A program made the position numbers and the translations under genes. A stretch of 64,000 nt of DNA from Clostridium sp. AM34-11AC (GTDB lineage: Bacteria > Bacillota > Clostridia > Lachnospirales > Lachnospiraceae): contig NZ_QWGL01000001.1 of assembly GCF_003435375.1 (NCBI RefSeq), positions 611,629-675,628 on the forward strand, given 5' to 3'. Positions 8,695-17,324 of this stretch are shown piece by piece; positions within the stretch are counted from its first letter, which is position 1; each line of letters starts with the position of its first letter. A model generated the notes under the pieces. That model was not told where the DNA came from. It searched no databases and saw only the letters and a list, made by a program, of their open reading frames with translations.

Positions 8695-9012
8695 TTACAA
8701 CATCTCTTTGATCGCATTTTCCAGAACTTCTTTATCCTGAAGTCCAACGCTCTTGGAAAAAACTTCTCCGTTCTTAAAAAGAATGATCGTCGGGATGGAC
8801 ATAACTCCGTAGCGGGCAGCAATATCGCTGTTCTCGTCTACGTCGAGTTTGCCGATCTTTACTTTTCCGTCATACTCCTCTGCGAGTTCTTCGATCACCG
8901 GAGCCATCATACGGCACGGGCCGCACCATGTCGCAAAGAAATCCACAACTACCGGGATCTCTGAGCCCAGAACATCTGCATCAAAATTTGCGCTTGTAAA
9001 TACTGCTTCCAT
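8695..9012 (-). CDS. trxA: Thioredoxin
   Basis: 105 residues from ATG 9012 (MEAVFTSANFDADV) with GAAGGAG upstream; an in-frame ATG at 9045 would only add a tail. The thioredoxin fold is complete, with the active site ATWCGPCRMM (C30, C33), the bridging VDENSDIAARYGVMSIPTI block with the cis-Pro, and the final FKNGE turn. A cytoplasmic disulfide reductant for ribonucleotide reductase, peroxiredoxins and others. Monocistronic with its own terminator. Two further thioredoxin domains are encoded in the accessory region. Confidence 0.93.
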   Translation of the reverse strand: MEAVFTSANFDADVLGSEIPVVVDFFATWCGPCRMMAPVIEELAEEYDGKVKIGKLDVDENSDIAARYGVMSIPTIILFKNGEVFSKSVGLQDKEVLENAIKEML

Positions 9013-9108
9013 ATTATTTTCTCCTTCCATAATATCCTGTTGCATTCAAAGCTTTTCCGCCGCATTCGCTTATCGCTCCGGCGGTCACAGAAAGCCTCTC
9101 TGCCACGC

Positions 9109-9246
9109 TTATTTTTTCTTTCTGCCACAGACAACATCATTTGCCTCGTCAAAGCATTTCCTGATCCGGATAATTTTCCGATTCAATTCCATCTTGTCGC
9201 AGGTTGCCTGTGAGAGCCACCGCTTTACACATGCCCACATACTCAT
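9109..9246 (-). CDS. Candidate small protein (45 aa), unknown
   Basis: A minus-strand frame between trmB and trxA, starting MSMWACVKRWLSQATC at 9246 and ending RKKK at 9109. It is basic, has three cysteines and includes the helical stretch MELNRKIIRIRKCFDEA. It fills most of an otherwise empty 250-base gap between co-directional genes. The ribosome binding site is weak (AAAGG about 11 bases upstream), so it could be chance. No family recognised. Confidence 0.35.
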   Translation of the reverse strand: MSMWACVKRWLSQATCDKMELNRKIIRIRKCFDEANDVVCGRKKK

Positions 9247-9293
9247 CCGGCACACGGCCTTTCCGTCATTTCATGTCTATTATATGCAGATAT

Positions 9294-9938
9294 TTATGAC
9301 TTATCACGGCGGGCGGTCAGCTTACAGATCGGCTTGCCCTCCGCGGAGAACTTCGTCTCGTACTCTGTCATAACATTTCCCTCGGCCATATCGCTGTGGT
9401 GAAGATCAAATGTATGGGATGTCACCTGCCAGCCTGCCTCCGGAATGGATTCTAAAGAATAGCGGAACAGGTCCTGATTGTCGGTCTTAAACTCGATAAT
9501 TCCGTCCGGCTGTAAAATCTTATCATACACGGCAAGGAAACGGTCTGATGTCAGGCGGCGCTTCGCATGGCGGTCCTTCGGCCACGGATCCGAGAAATTT
9601 AAGTAGATCCGCTCCACCTCATTATCCGCGAACACCTCCGTAAGCTCTAAGGCATCGATCCTCATAAAATAAATATTAGAAAGCTCCAGCTCCGCGCGCT
9701 TCTGAAGTCCGCGAAGCAGAACGCTGGAGTAACGCTCGATTCCCACGTAATTGATATCCGGGTTCATCTGGGCAAGCTCCATGATGAATTTTCCTTTTCC
9801 CATTCCGACCTCAATGCGGATCGGATTATCGTTTCCAAAAAATTCATGCCACCTTCCCTTCAGTGACTGCGGATCCTGGACCACATATGGGCTCTCAGCA
9901 ATCTCTTCTTCCGCGCCTTTGATATGGCGTAATCTCAT
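9294..9938 (-). CDS. trmB: tRNA (guanine-N7-)-methyltransferase
   Basis: 214 residues, the usual TrmB length. The SAM-binding loop IEVGMGKGKF lies at about 41-50, and the family signature NFSDPWPKDRHAKRRL near 113-128 contains the catalytic/guanine-contact residues. TrmB methylates G46 in the variable loop of tRNAs. The ATG at 9938 is preceded by AGGAGG. The upstream neighbour is divergent, so this gene starts its own transcript and may include the small ORF and trxA downstream. Confidence 0.93.
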   Translation of the reverse strand: MRLRHIKGAEEEIAESPYVVQDPQSLKGRWHEFFGNDNPIRIEVGMGKGKFIMELAQMNPDINYVGIERYSSVLLRGLQKRAELELSNIYFMRIDALELTEVFADNEVERIYLNFSDPWPKDRHAKRRLTSDRFLAVYDKILQPDGIIEFKTDNQDLFRYSLESIPEAGWQVTSHTFDLHHSDMAEGNVMTEYETKFSAEGKPICKLTARRDKS

Positions 9939-10271
9939 AATGTATTTCCTCCTGATATTGCTTGTGTCTCATTTTATCATTGAAAGCCTTATTTTGCAAG
10001 GTAACAGTGACGCGCAGAATTTTTCTTTCAATATATCTTTTGGAAACAGAAAATTCTTAAATTGTCCAAAAATTTTTCGTGCAATTTTCCCACTGTTCCA
10101 GTATAATAAAGATAATGGCTGACAAAATCGCTCTTTTCGTGTCTGTGATCGTTTCATCAGGCGCACAGCATTACATAGAAGAAAACGGCATCTGTGAGTA
10201 TCCGGCACCTTCACCGGCACCGGATTTTCACCTTCACGCGCCGTTAAAATACATAAAACGGAGGGATTTAT

Positions 10272-11081
10272 ATGGCAAGAAACGACATTCCTAACGGATG
10301 GGATAAGATCCGTCAGAATGTTCAGGAGACCGAGCGTCTCATGGGACAAAAACAATACAACCAGTCCATGATCAAAGCAAAACAGACCGTGGAATACATG
10401 GTTAAGCTCCAATGTGAACAGGCGGGGATCATGGAAGGCTCCATGGACTCTATGATCCACGAGCTCTACAACAACGGCTGGATCTCAAAATCCACCGCCG
10501 AGCACTACTTACAGATCTACGACATCGGCACAAAAGCCGCAAAAAACGGCGATAACGGTGCCTACAATGCAAACCAGGCCTACCACGTGCTGTCCCAGGA
10601 GATCTACTCCTTTGCAGACAACGGGAAAGCCCCCCGCGGAAGACGCCCGGCCGGTAGCCGTCCCCAGCAGTCCAGAAACCGCAGCGCCGGTTCCCGGCAG
10701 TCCGGAAGCGGCATGCAGCCAGCTGATCTTTTAAAATTTGTGGTTCCGATCGTCCTCGTGATCATCCTGATCGTCCTGATCCGTGTCCTCACGCCGAAGA
10801 AACCGGCTACAGAGGAGACCTCCGCACCAGTGATCACAACGGAAACAGCAGAGACCACAGCCCCGGAGACTGAACCGGAGAGCACAGCTTCCGGCTCCTC
10901 CTACAAGACAACAACGACCTTGAACGTCCGCAAAGAACCGTCCACCGACGCGGACCGCATCGGAAAACTGGACCCGGGCGCATCCGTTGAATATCTCCGC
11001 GACCACGACGATACCTGGGCCGTCATCAAGTACAACGGACAGGAAGCCTATGTCGCGAAGGAATTTCTAACAGCGGAGTAA
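10272..11081 (+). CDS. DUF4145/HEPN-like N-domain, membrane helix and SH3b domain protein
   Basis: 269 residues. Residues 1-115 are helical and resemble the DUF4145/HEPN-like domain common in Clostridia (IKAKQTVEYMVKLQ, AEHYLQIYDIGTKAA). A low-complexity basic linker (about 120-150) leads to one transmembrane helix (FVVPIVLVIILIVLIRVL, about 155-172), then a Thr/Glu/Ala-rich stalk and a bacterial SH3 domain (TTLNVRKEPSTDADRIG) to the end. This topology places the N-domain inside and the SH3b, usually a wall ligand binder, outside. ATG 10272 follows ACGGAGGG. Function unknown; possibly a cell-envelope sensor. Confidence 0.7.
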   Translation: MARNDIPNGWDKIRQNVQETERLMGQKQYNQSMIKAKQTVEYMVKLQCEQAGIMEGSMDSMIHELYNNGWISKSTAEHYLQIYDIGTKAAKNGDNGAYNANQAYHVLSQEIYSFADNGKAPRGRRPAGSRPQQSRNRSAGSRQSGSGMQPADLLKFVVPIVLVIILIVLIRVLTPKKPATEETSAPVITTETAETTAPETEPESTASGSSYKTTTTLNVRKEPSTDADRIGKLDPGASVEYLRDHDDTWAVIKYNGQEAYVAKEFLTAE

Positions 11082-11104
11082 TAACTTATTGGAATATCAA
11101 ATTC

Positions 11105-11181
11105 AAAAAAGCTCTAAAGCCAATATTTAGGGCGGGATTCCGATGGATCCCGCCCTATTGCTGACTTCAGAGTTCTTTTTT
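11105..11181. terminator. Bidirectional terminator
   Basis: GGGCGGGAT (11130-11138) pairs perfectly with ATCCCGCCC (11147-11155); outer arms AGCTCT and AGAGTT carry A-run and T-run flanks on either side, so transcripts from both convergent genes could stop here. Confidence 0.75.
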
Positions 11182-11197
11182 CATTTATACTACATTC

Positions 11198-12112
11198 TTA
11201 CACCGTCACATCTCCCATCCCCGACGGGTCTTTCTCAAAATACTTACAGAAATAATTCACAAACTCATCCACCACCGGCTTATTTCCTGCCTGCTCAAAC
11301 ACCGTGACCACCAGGTCACGCCTGCAGTTCGGGTAACGGATCGGGATCAGGACAACACCATGCCCCGGCTTTCCACCCCAGGCTTTTTCCGGCCAGAAGC
11401 CGATTCCAAGCCCTGCCGCGATCAGGTTGCGCACCGACTCCGGACTGTTGCTCTCAAACACCGCCTGAGGGCGGATCCCCGCTCTCCGGCAGAAATCATC
11501 GCAGATCCCGCGGAGCTGCCAGCCGTTTCCGAGACGGATGAAATTTTCTTCCTTCACTTCCCGCAGATCGACGGTCTTATGTTTCGCAAACTTTGAATCC
11601 GGCGGTACTGCCAGAAAAATCTCCTCCCTCAGATATTCCCGTCTTACCACGCCATCCGGAAGTTCCTGCGGATGCGGAGGCGTCACAGATATAGCGATCC
11701 TTGATTCGATATGGATATCACAGCTCTCCGTCATCTCAAGCTGGGATACCTGAAACTGGACATCCGGTTTCAGGGCCCGATAGGAAATAATACTGTTCGT
11801 AATGAGGTTCGACGCGGACAGGAAATTTAAATAGATCGTGCGCTCCGATGAATAAACCGACTCCCAGAGCTCATCCTTTAGATTATCGATGGATTCCAGA
11901 ATCGGGATCAGGCGTTTTTTCAGGAGTTCCCCCTGTTCGTTGAGCTCGATCCGGTGATTTTTCCGGTCAAAAAGGCTTACGCCGAGCTCCGTCTCCAGAC
12001 GCTTGATGGACTGGGACAATGCCGGCTGGGCGATATGCAGATCTTCTGCCGCTTTTGTCAGATTTTCATACCGCGCTGCCGCCAAAAAATACCGAAACTG
12101 CTGGATTTCCAT
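11198..12112 (-). CDS. LysR-family transcriptional regulator
   Basis: 304 residues with the N-terminal winged HTH MEIQQFRYFLAAARYENLTK followed by AAEDLHIAQPALSQSIKRLE, and a periplasmic-binding-like effector domain from about 90. Normal length. It is transcribed divergently from the V-type ATPase operon across a 274-base gap that holds a 20-base palindrome, the usual arrangement when a LysR protein controls itself and its neighbour. The effector is unknown, and control of the ATPase is inferred from layout only. Confidence 0.9.
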   Translation of the reverse strand: MEIQQFRYFLAAARYENLTKAAEDLHIAQPALSQSIKRLETELGVSLFDRKNHRIELNEQGELLKKRLIPILESIDNLKDELWESVYSSERTIYLNFLSASNLITNSIISYRALKPDVQFQVSQLEMTESCDIHIESRIAISVTPPHPQELPDGVVRREYLREEIFLAVPPDSKFAKHKTVDLREVKEENFIRLGNGWQLRGICDDFCRRAGIRPQAVFESNSPESVRNLIAAGLGIGFWPEKAWGGKPGHGVVLIPIRYPNCRRDLVVTVFEQAGNKPVVDEFVNYFCKYFEKDPSGMGDVTV

Positions 12113-12196
12113 ATCATTCCCCCTTTTTCTTTCGCGCCTTAACGATCATGTTAATTTTGTGCTAATTTTTTGTTCATTTATAGCATTTTCCGATTA

Positions 12197-12216
12197 TTAT
12201 AACATTCATGTTATAA
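12197..12216. promoter_or_regulatory. Palindrome between lysR and V-ATPase operon
   Basis: TTATAACATTCATGTTATAA: 9-bp arms around TC. It contains the T-N11-A core typical of LysR sites (inner TAACATTCATGTTA) and lies about 85 bases upstream of the LysR start and 171 bases upstream of the first ATPase gene. Confidence 0.6.
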
Positions 12217-12274
12217 CAGCATAATTATTATATATTTGAAATTCCTGATTTTCAAGCTATATTATGATGTTATC

Positions 12275-12340
12275 GGGGTCAGACACCCAGGAAAACCTGA
12301 CTTGAATTTTACCGCATAAAATTCCCGGGTATCTGGCCCC
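12275..12340 (+). repeat. Long imperfect hairpin in the V-ATPase leader
   Basis: GGGGTCAGACACCC (12275-12288) pairs with GGGTATCTGGCCCC (12327-12340) with one wobble and one mismatch. It ends 47 bases before the first ATPase gene with no U-tract, so it may be a stability or processing element rather than a terminator. Confidence 0.55.
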
Positions 12341-12386
12341 ATCCCCCCGGATGAGGGAAAATCCTTCTCAGAAAGGAGACAAATCA

Positions 12387-12698
12387 ATGAACAATATCAT
12401 CAATCAGCTCTCCCAGATCGAAGAAAAGACTGTCGCGATCTTAGACGGCGCTGCCGACAAGAAAAAAAATCTTGCAGCAGAATATGAGGCAAAGACGAAA
12501 CAGTTTGACGAGGAGCTGAATCATGAAACCGAACTGGAGATCCAGTCCATGCGCCAGAAAATGGAGGCAGAAGCCGCCGCGGAGCTTGACAGGCAGAAAA
12601 CCGCCGCCGGTGACCAGATCGCCCGCCTGGAACAGCATTACGAAGAAAAGCATTCCTGGTATGTGGACTCCCTCTTCCGTTCTATGACCGAGGTGTGA
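12387..12698 (+). CDS. V-type ATP synthase subunit H (peripheral stalk, coiled coil)
   Basis: 103 residues from ATG 12387, 7 bases after AAAGGAG. It is almost entirely charged alpha-helix (IEEKTVAILDGAADKKKNL, FDEELNHETELEIQ), the heterodimeric coiled coil that pairs with subunit E to form the peripheral stalk of A/V-type ATPases. Sequence conservation in this subunit is low, so the call rests on composition, length and its place as first gene of the operon, 3 bases before subunit C. Confidence 0.75.
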   Translation: MNNIINQLSQIEEKTVAILDGAADKKKNLAAEYEAKTKQFDEELNHETELEIQSMRQKMEAEAAAELDRQKTAAGDQIARLEQHYEEKHSWYVDSLFRSMTEV

Positions 12699-12701
12699 TC
12701 T

Positions 12702-13757
12702 ATGGGAAGTCTCATCACTTACAGTGCGATCGCTGCCAAGCTTGCCGCGATGCGCGGGCATTTCCTCACGGATGATGAGTTCTCGGTCCTCGCGGGAATG
12801 GAGAATGTACCGGCTGCCGTCGAATACCTGAAAAGTTCTCCCGCCTACAGGGACGTTTTTTCCGGTGTCGAAAATGAGGAACTCCACAGAAGTAAGATCG
12901 AAGAGCTTTTGTGGCACTCCCTCTATGGTGATTTCTCAAGGCTGTTCCGATTCGCAAACGGAACCCAGAGAAAATTTCTGGATCTCTACTTTCTCCATTT
13001 CGAGATCGATGTCATGAAACGGTGTCTGAGGGACGCGGTTTCCGGAAAACGCTCAGATCTGAACTTTAAGAGCTTTGAGCCCTTCTTCCGAAAGCACTCC
13101 CACCTGGATTTCACCGCCCTGACTGATTCAAAAGATCTGGACGAATATCTGGACAGCATTCAGAACACCCCTTATTATGGCCCGTTAAAGGACTTAAGGG
13201 ATCAGGGCATCACTTCCCTGTCTGAGTTCGAATCTGCTCTGGACATCCTGTACTTCATCCGTTTCTGGAAAACTTTAAAAGACCAGCTTTCAAAAGACGA
13301 CCGGGAGGCCATCGCCGACTGTGCCGGTGAAAAGATCGATCTTTTAAATATTGAATGGCTCGCAAGAGCGAAACGCCACTACAAATTATCTGCCGATGCC
13401 ATTATGGAGCTTCTGATCCCCGTATGGCACCGTTTAAAAAAGTCTCAGGCAAGAGAGCTTGCCGAAGCACCGTCTATAGAGGAATTTGACCGGATCCTAA
13501 AGGGGACCCGCTACGGAAACCGGATCTTTCGGGCATCCGGCGAACAGCAGGAGAATCCGGAACTGCATTCCCTGTTCCGGGCGCTTCTGGATGCTGTGTA
13601 CAGCAAATCCGGACGGAATGATCCATATTCCGCGGCTGCGTTAAACAGCTACTTCTATTTTAAGGAAGAAGAGATCAGAAAAATCATCACCACCGTTGAG
13701 GGGATCCGTTACAGCCTTGGCAGTTCAGAAATTCTCACCTGCCTGGCAGAAAGTTAG
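12702..13757 (+). CDS. V-type ATP synthase subunit C
   Basis: 351 residues, all alpha-helical, matching the three-lobed AtpC/NtpC (subunit d-like) that sits as a socket between the central stalk and the membrane K ring. Helical blocks such as YSAIAAKLAAMRGHFLTDDE at the start and FDRILKGTRYGNRI near 250 are family-typical. ATG 12702 starts 3 bases after the subunit H stop, indicating coupled translation. Length is normal for the bacterial form. Confidence 0.88.
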   Translation: MGSLITYSAIAAKLAAMRGHFLTDDEFSVLAGMENVPAAVEYLKSSPAYRDVFSGVENEELHRSKIEELLWHSLYGDFSRLFRFANGTQRKFLDLYFLHFEIDVMKRCLRDAVSGKRSDLNFKSFEPFFRKHSHLDFTALTDSKDLDEYLDSIQNTPYYGPLKDLRDQGITSLSEFESALDILYFIRFWKTLKDQLSKDDREAIADCAGEKIDLLNIEWLARAKRHYKLSADAIMELLIPVWHRLKKSQARELAEAPSIEEFDRILKGTRYGNRIFRASGEQQENPELHSLFRALLDAVYSKSGRNDPYSAAALNSYFYFKEEEIRKIITTVEGIRYSLGSSEILTCLAES

Positions 13758-13774
13758 AAAAGGGGGTATGCTTT

Positions 13775-15703
13775 GTGATCGAAAAAATGAAATTCGTCAG
13801 CATCTCCGGGCCAAAGAACGATCTGGACCGAATGGTCAACCAGTATCTCTCCCACTATGAGATCCAGCTGGAAAACGCGCTGACCGAATTAAGATCCGCA
13901 TCAAAATTAGAACCATATCCCGGAACCAATCCATACCGGGAACCGCTTCAGAAAGCGCAGAAACTTCTCGCTTCCTGTCCCGGCGCAAAACAGCAGGAGA
14001 TTTCCACCGGAACAATGCCCGTGGAGAACGCCATCACACTTGTAAATGACATGGATACGGAGCTCGCCGCCTCCGATGAGGAGCGGGAGTCCTTAAAGGC
14101 AAAAGAAAAAGAAGTCTCTTCCCTGTTGGAGCAGGTACGCCTCTACGTGGAACTGGACTTCGATATTCCGGCAATTCTGAAGCTGAAGCACATCAAATAC
14201 CGGTTCGGACGTATCAGAAAGGAAAGCTTCCCGCAGCTTCAGGCATTCGCCGACCGCTCGGATGAGACGATCCTGTTCAAATGCCACGAATCAGACCACT
14301 ATATTTCTTTGCTCTACTTCACACCGGATATCACCTCCGACCGGATCGACACCGTCTTCTCGTCCCTGCAGTTCGAGAGGATCTATCTCCCGGATGAGTA
14401 CGCCGGAACCCCGAAGACCGAGGTCGAACGTCTGGAAAACGAGCTTGCAAATCTGAAAGCAAAGGAACAGGCCCTGGACGCAAAAGATTCCGGGTACCTG
14501 CTGACGAGACAGACCAGTCTCCAGGATGCCAGCCAGGTGCTGAAATCCTATGAAGCAAACTTCAATGTGAGAAAGTATGCGGCATGCACCCATGATAAGG
14601 ATCATCCGTTCTACATTCTCTGCGGCTGGATGACAAAAGAGGACGCGGAAGCTCTCCACAGGGATCTCGCAAAAGACGCAGACACCTTCTTCGTCTTAGA
14701 GGACAGCAAAGAGCACGTGACCAGCATTCCGCCCACCAAGTTAAAAAACATTCCGCTGCTGCGGCCGTTTGAGATGTTCGTAAAGATGTACGGACTTCCG
14801 TCCTACGACGAGTTTGATCCGACGCTTCTGATCGCCATCACCTACTCCATCTTCTTCGGCTTCATGTTCGGAGATGCCGGACAGGGACTTGTCCTTCTGA
14901 TCGGCGGTTTCCTGCTCTATAAGTTCAAAAAGATCGATCTGGCAGCCATCATCTCCTGCTGCGGATTCTTCTCGACGATCTTCGGATGCCTCTTCGGAAG
15001 CGTCTTCGGATTTGAAGATGTGATTCCGGCGCTGTGGTTAAAGCCGACCGAAGCCATGACGGATCTTCCGTTTGTGGGTCGTCTGAACACCGTGTTCGTC
15101 GTTGCCATTGCTCTCGGCATGGGAGTCATCCTCTTTACGATGATCTTAAACATGATCACGAGCTTTAAGAACCATGACACCGAAAAGACTTGGTTCGATA
15201 CAAACGGTCTCGCAGGCTTCGTCTTTTATTTCAGTCTTGCAGCCACCATCGTGATGTTCATGAGCGGACATACACTTCCGGCGGCAGCGGTCCTGATCAT
15301 CATGTTCGTCCTGCCGCTTCTCGTGATGTTCTTTAAGGAACCGCTCACAGCAGTTCTGGAAAAGAAATCTGAGAAGATCTCCGGTGGCGTGGGAATGTTC
15401 ATCACACAGGGATTTTTCGAGCTGTTTGAAGTACTCTTAAGCTACTTCTCCAACACGCTTTCCTTCGTCCGTGTGGGTGCATTCGCCGTCAGCCATGCAG
15501 CCATGATGCAGGTTGTTTTAATGCTCGCAGGCGCAGAAACCGGAGCACCGTCCATACCGGTCATTGTTCTCGGAAACCTGTTCGTGTGCGGCATGGAGGG
15601 CCTGATCGTCGGGATCCAGGTACTCCGTCTCGAGTACTACGAGCTGTTCAGCCGGTTCTATAAAGGAAGCGGCCGGGAATTTAAACCGTTCTACGAGAAA
15701 TAA
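13775..15703 (+). CDS. V-type ATP synthase subunit I
   Basis: 642 residues with a GTG start at 13775 behind AGGGGG; the ATG at 13768 is out of frame. The first 330 residues are the cytoplasmic peripheral-stalk-anchoring half with coiled coils; the rest is the membrane half with about eight helices. The conserved block FFGFMFGDAGQGL near 360 and the LSYFSNTLSFVRVGAFAVSH block near 560, including the essential half-channel Arg, are present. This is the stator 'a' subunit that carries the ion half-channels. Confidence 0.93.
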   Translation: MIEKMKFVSISGPKNDLDRMVNQYLSHYEIQLENALTELRSASKLEPYPGTNPYREPLQKAQKLLASCPGAKQQEISTGTMPVENAITLVNDMDTELAASDEERESLKAKEKEVSSLLEQVRLYVELDFDIPAILKLKHIKYRFGRIRKESFPQLQAFADRSDETILFKCHESDHYISLLYFTPDITSDRIDTVFSSLQFERIYLPDEYAGTPKTEVERLENELANLKAKEQALDAKDSGYLLTRQTSLQDASQVLKSYEANFNVRKYAACTHDKDHPFYILCGWMTKEDAEALHRDLAKDADTFFVLEDSKEHVTSIPPTKLKNIPLLRPFEMFVKMYGLPSYDEFDPTLLIAITYSIFFGFMFGDAGQGLVLLIGGFLLYKFKKIDLAAIISCCGFFSTIFGCLFGSVFGFEDVIPALWLKPTEAMTDLPFVGRLNTVFVVAIALGMGVILFTMILNMITSFKNHDTEKTWFDTNGLAGFVFYFSLAATIVMFMSGHTLPAAAVLIIMFVLPLLVMFFKEPLTAVLEKKSEKISGGVGMFITQGFFELFEVLLSYFSNTLSFVRVGAFAVSHAAMMQVVLMLAGAETGAPSIPVIVLGNLFVCGMEGLIVGIQVLRLEYYELFSRFYKGSGREFKPFYEK

Positions 15704-15712
15704 GAATAAATG

Positions 15713-15845
15713 GTAACTGTTCAGTAGGTCTGCGCACTTGCTGCGCTGACCGTAATAAAACATAGGCTGGAAGGCAAAAATCCCATCAGCGAAGCTGATC
15801 CGGAATGGATTTTTGCGTGTAACTATGAAGGCACTGAATCGTTAC
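15713..15845. mobile_element. 133-bp MITE-like inverted-repeat element with target duplication
   Basis: Terminal inverted repeats GTAACTGTTCAGT (15713) and ACTGAATCGTTAC (ending 15845) match at 11 of 13 bases. The element is flanked by a perfect 8-bp direct repeat AATAAATG (15705-15712 and 15846-15853). Inside are two hairpin modules: GGTCTGCGC/GCGCTGACC, and AAAAATCCC with GGATTTTT around a GATCAGC-type stem. No coding capacity. It lies between the subunit I stop and the subunit K start. Confidence 0.75.
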
Positions 15846-15883
15846 AATAAATGGTAAAATACAGATTTTAGGAGGTCATCGTC

Positions 15884-16315
15884 ATGACAATCGCAGTAAA
15901 ACTTCTTTTAACCGTTGCACTTATCTTCAGCATTGCTGTCCCCTTCGGAGCTTTCGCCGCAGGTGAAAAGACAAAAGGACGCTATAAAACAGCCCTCGCA
16001 GCCAACACCGTAATGTTCTTCGGAACCATGCTCTTCGCCGTCTGCGTACTCTTTGGCGGCACTGCATTCGCAGCCGAGTCCACAGCTGCAGCCGGCGGCA
16101 TCTCCACCGGTATGGGCTACATCGCAGCTGCTCTTTCCACCGGACTTTCCTGTATCGGCGGCGGCGTTGCCGTTTCCGCGGCAGCATCCGCAGCACTTGG
16201 CGCTATCAGTGAGGATTCCTCCATTCTTGGTAAATCTCTTATCTTCGTAGGTCTTGCCGAAGGTGTCTGCCTGTACGGACTTATCATCTCCTTCATGATC
16301 ATCGGTAAACTTTAA
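15884..16315 (+). CDS. V-type ATP synthase subunit K (rotor ring proteolipid)
   Basis: 143 residues, about four hydrophobic helices. The second half is the canonical proteolipid hairpin, GMGYIAAALSTGLSCIGGG then the ion-binding helix FVGLAEGVCLYGLIISF with carboxylate E126. The first hairpin lacks a carboxylate, so one ion per protomer is expected, as in duplicated K subunits. RBS AGGAGG lies 9 bases before ATG 15884. Whether the ion is sodium or proton cannot be settled here. The MITE-like insertion sits directly upstream. Confidence 0.9.
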   Translation: MTIAVKLLLTVALIFSIAVPFGAFAAGEKTKGRYKTALAANTVMFFGTMLFAVCVLFGGTAFAAESTAAAGGISTGMGYIAAALSTGLSCIGGGVAVSAAASAALGAISEDSSILGKSLIFVGLAEGVCLYGLIISFMIIGKL

Positions 16316-16360
16316 TGCCTGACAACATGGCTGAACTATTACCAGGAATGGAGACCGGCT

Positions 16361-16669
16361 ATGAGAATGTATTTGATCAGCGATAATACCGACACGCTGA
16401 CCGGCATGCGGCTGGCGGGCGTGGACGGTGTGATCGCAAATGAAAAAGGAACGCTGGAAAAGGCGTTGAACGAAGTGTTAAAAGACAAAAATATCGGGAT
16501 CATCCTGCTCACCGAAGCTCTCGGAAAGAAGTATCCGGAGCTGGTTAAGACGGTACGCACAGAACATAAAAAGCCGCTTCTCATCGAAATCCCGGACCGC
16601 CACGGAACAGGACGGCGGCCCGATTTCATCACGGCATATGTAAATGACGCGATCGGACTAAAGTTATAG
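16361..16669 (+). CDS. V-type ATP synthase subunit F
   Basis: 102 residues: MRMYLISDNTDTLTGMRLAG at the start and ILLTEALGKKYPELV in the middle match the Rossmann-like AtpF/NtpG central-stalk subunit. It binds subunit D and takes part in coupling rotation to catalysis. Normal length. Located between K and E, as in other clostridial V-ATPase operons. Confidence 0.9.
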   Translation: MRMYLISDNTDTLTGMRLAGVDGVIANEKGTLEKALNEVLKDKNIGIILLTEALGKKYPELVKTVRTEHKKPLLIEIPDRHGTGRRPDFITAYVNDAIGLKL

Positions 16670-16751
16670 TATGCACACAGCGGTTCCGTCCGCAGGCGAC
16701 AGCGATCCGGAACCGCTGCAGATCGATATTGGAATCAAGGAGGTGGCTGCT

Positions 16752-17324
16752 TTGACAACCGAAGAAAAATTACAGCATTTTGAAGACATCTGCACAGGCG
16801 ACGCATTAAAGAAATACGAGCAGGCAGTCTCTGATTATACCGCTTATGAGGAAAAGATCCTGAATGAGCATAAAGAAAACGCCAGAAAGCAGGCAGCATT
16901 GCAGATCGCTGCCGAAAAAGAGCGGATCGCACGGGAGACCAACAAAAACCTGTCCTTAGGCCAGATCGAGATCCGCCGTTCCTATAGCAGAAAAGATGAG
17001 GAACTCCGCGGGAAAGTCTTCTCCGAGCTTCGCGACAGACTGGCGCGGTTCATGGAGACCCCGAAATATGATGCACTCTTAGAGGCGCAGATCAAAAAAG
17101 AAAAAGCATTTGCAGGATCCAGTGAGATCCACATCTATATCGACCCGTCCGACAAGGAAAAGCAGAATCTTTTATCCTTAAGGACCGACTGTGACATCCG
17201 CGTCAGCCAGTACCCGTTTCTCGGCGGCACGCGGGCCGTCATCGCCTCGAAAAATATCCTGATCGATAACTCCTTTGAGACGAAGCTCAAAGAAGCTGAA
17301 CAGGACTTCCAGTTCTCACTGTAA
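16752..17324 (+). CDS. V-type ATP synthase subunit E (TTG start)
   Basis: 190 residues from TTG 16752 (reading fMet-TTEEKLQHFEDI). A perfect AAGGAGGT at 16737-16744 lies 7 bases upstream; the in-frame ATG at 16671 has no ribosome binding site and would add 27 Pro/Asp-rich residues unlike this family. The body is a long helix (ENARKQAALQIAAEKERIAR), then a globular C-domain (EIHIYIDPSD, GGTRAVIASKNILIDN) typical of AtpE. It pairs with subunit H in the peripheral stalk. Its stop codon lies inside the small inverted-repeat element at 17321. Confidence 0.88.
   Translation: MTTEEKLQHFEDICTGDALKKYEQAVSDYTAYEEKILNEHKENARKQAALQIAAEKERIARETNKNLSLGQIEIRRSYSRKDEELRGKVFSELRDRLARFMETPKYDALLEAQIKKEKAFAGSSEIHIYIDPSDKEKQNLLSLRTDCDIRVSQYPFLGGTRAVIASKNILIDNSFETKLKEAEQDFQFSL

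Noticed and set aside
12275..12340. Intrinsic terminator in the V-ATPase leader
   Set aside because: No U-tract follows the hairpin.
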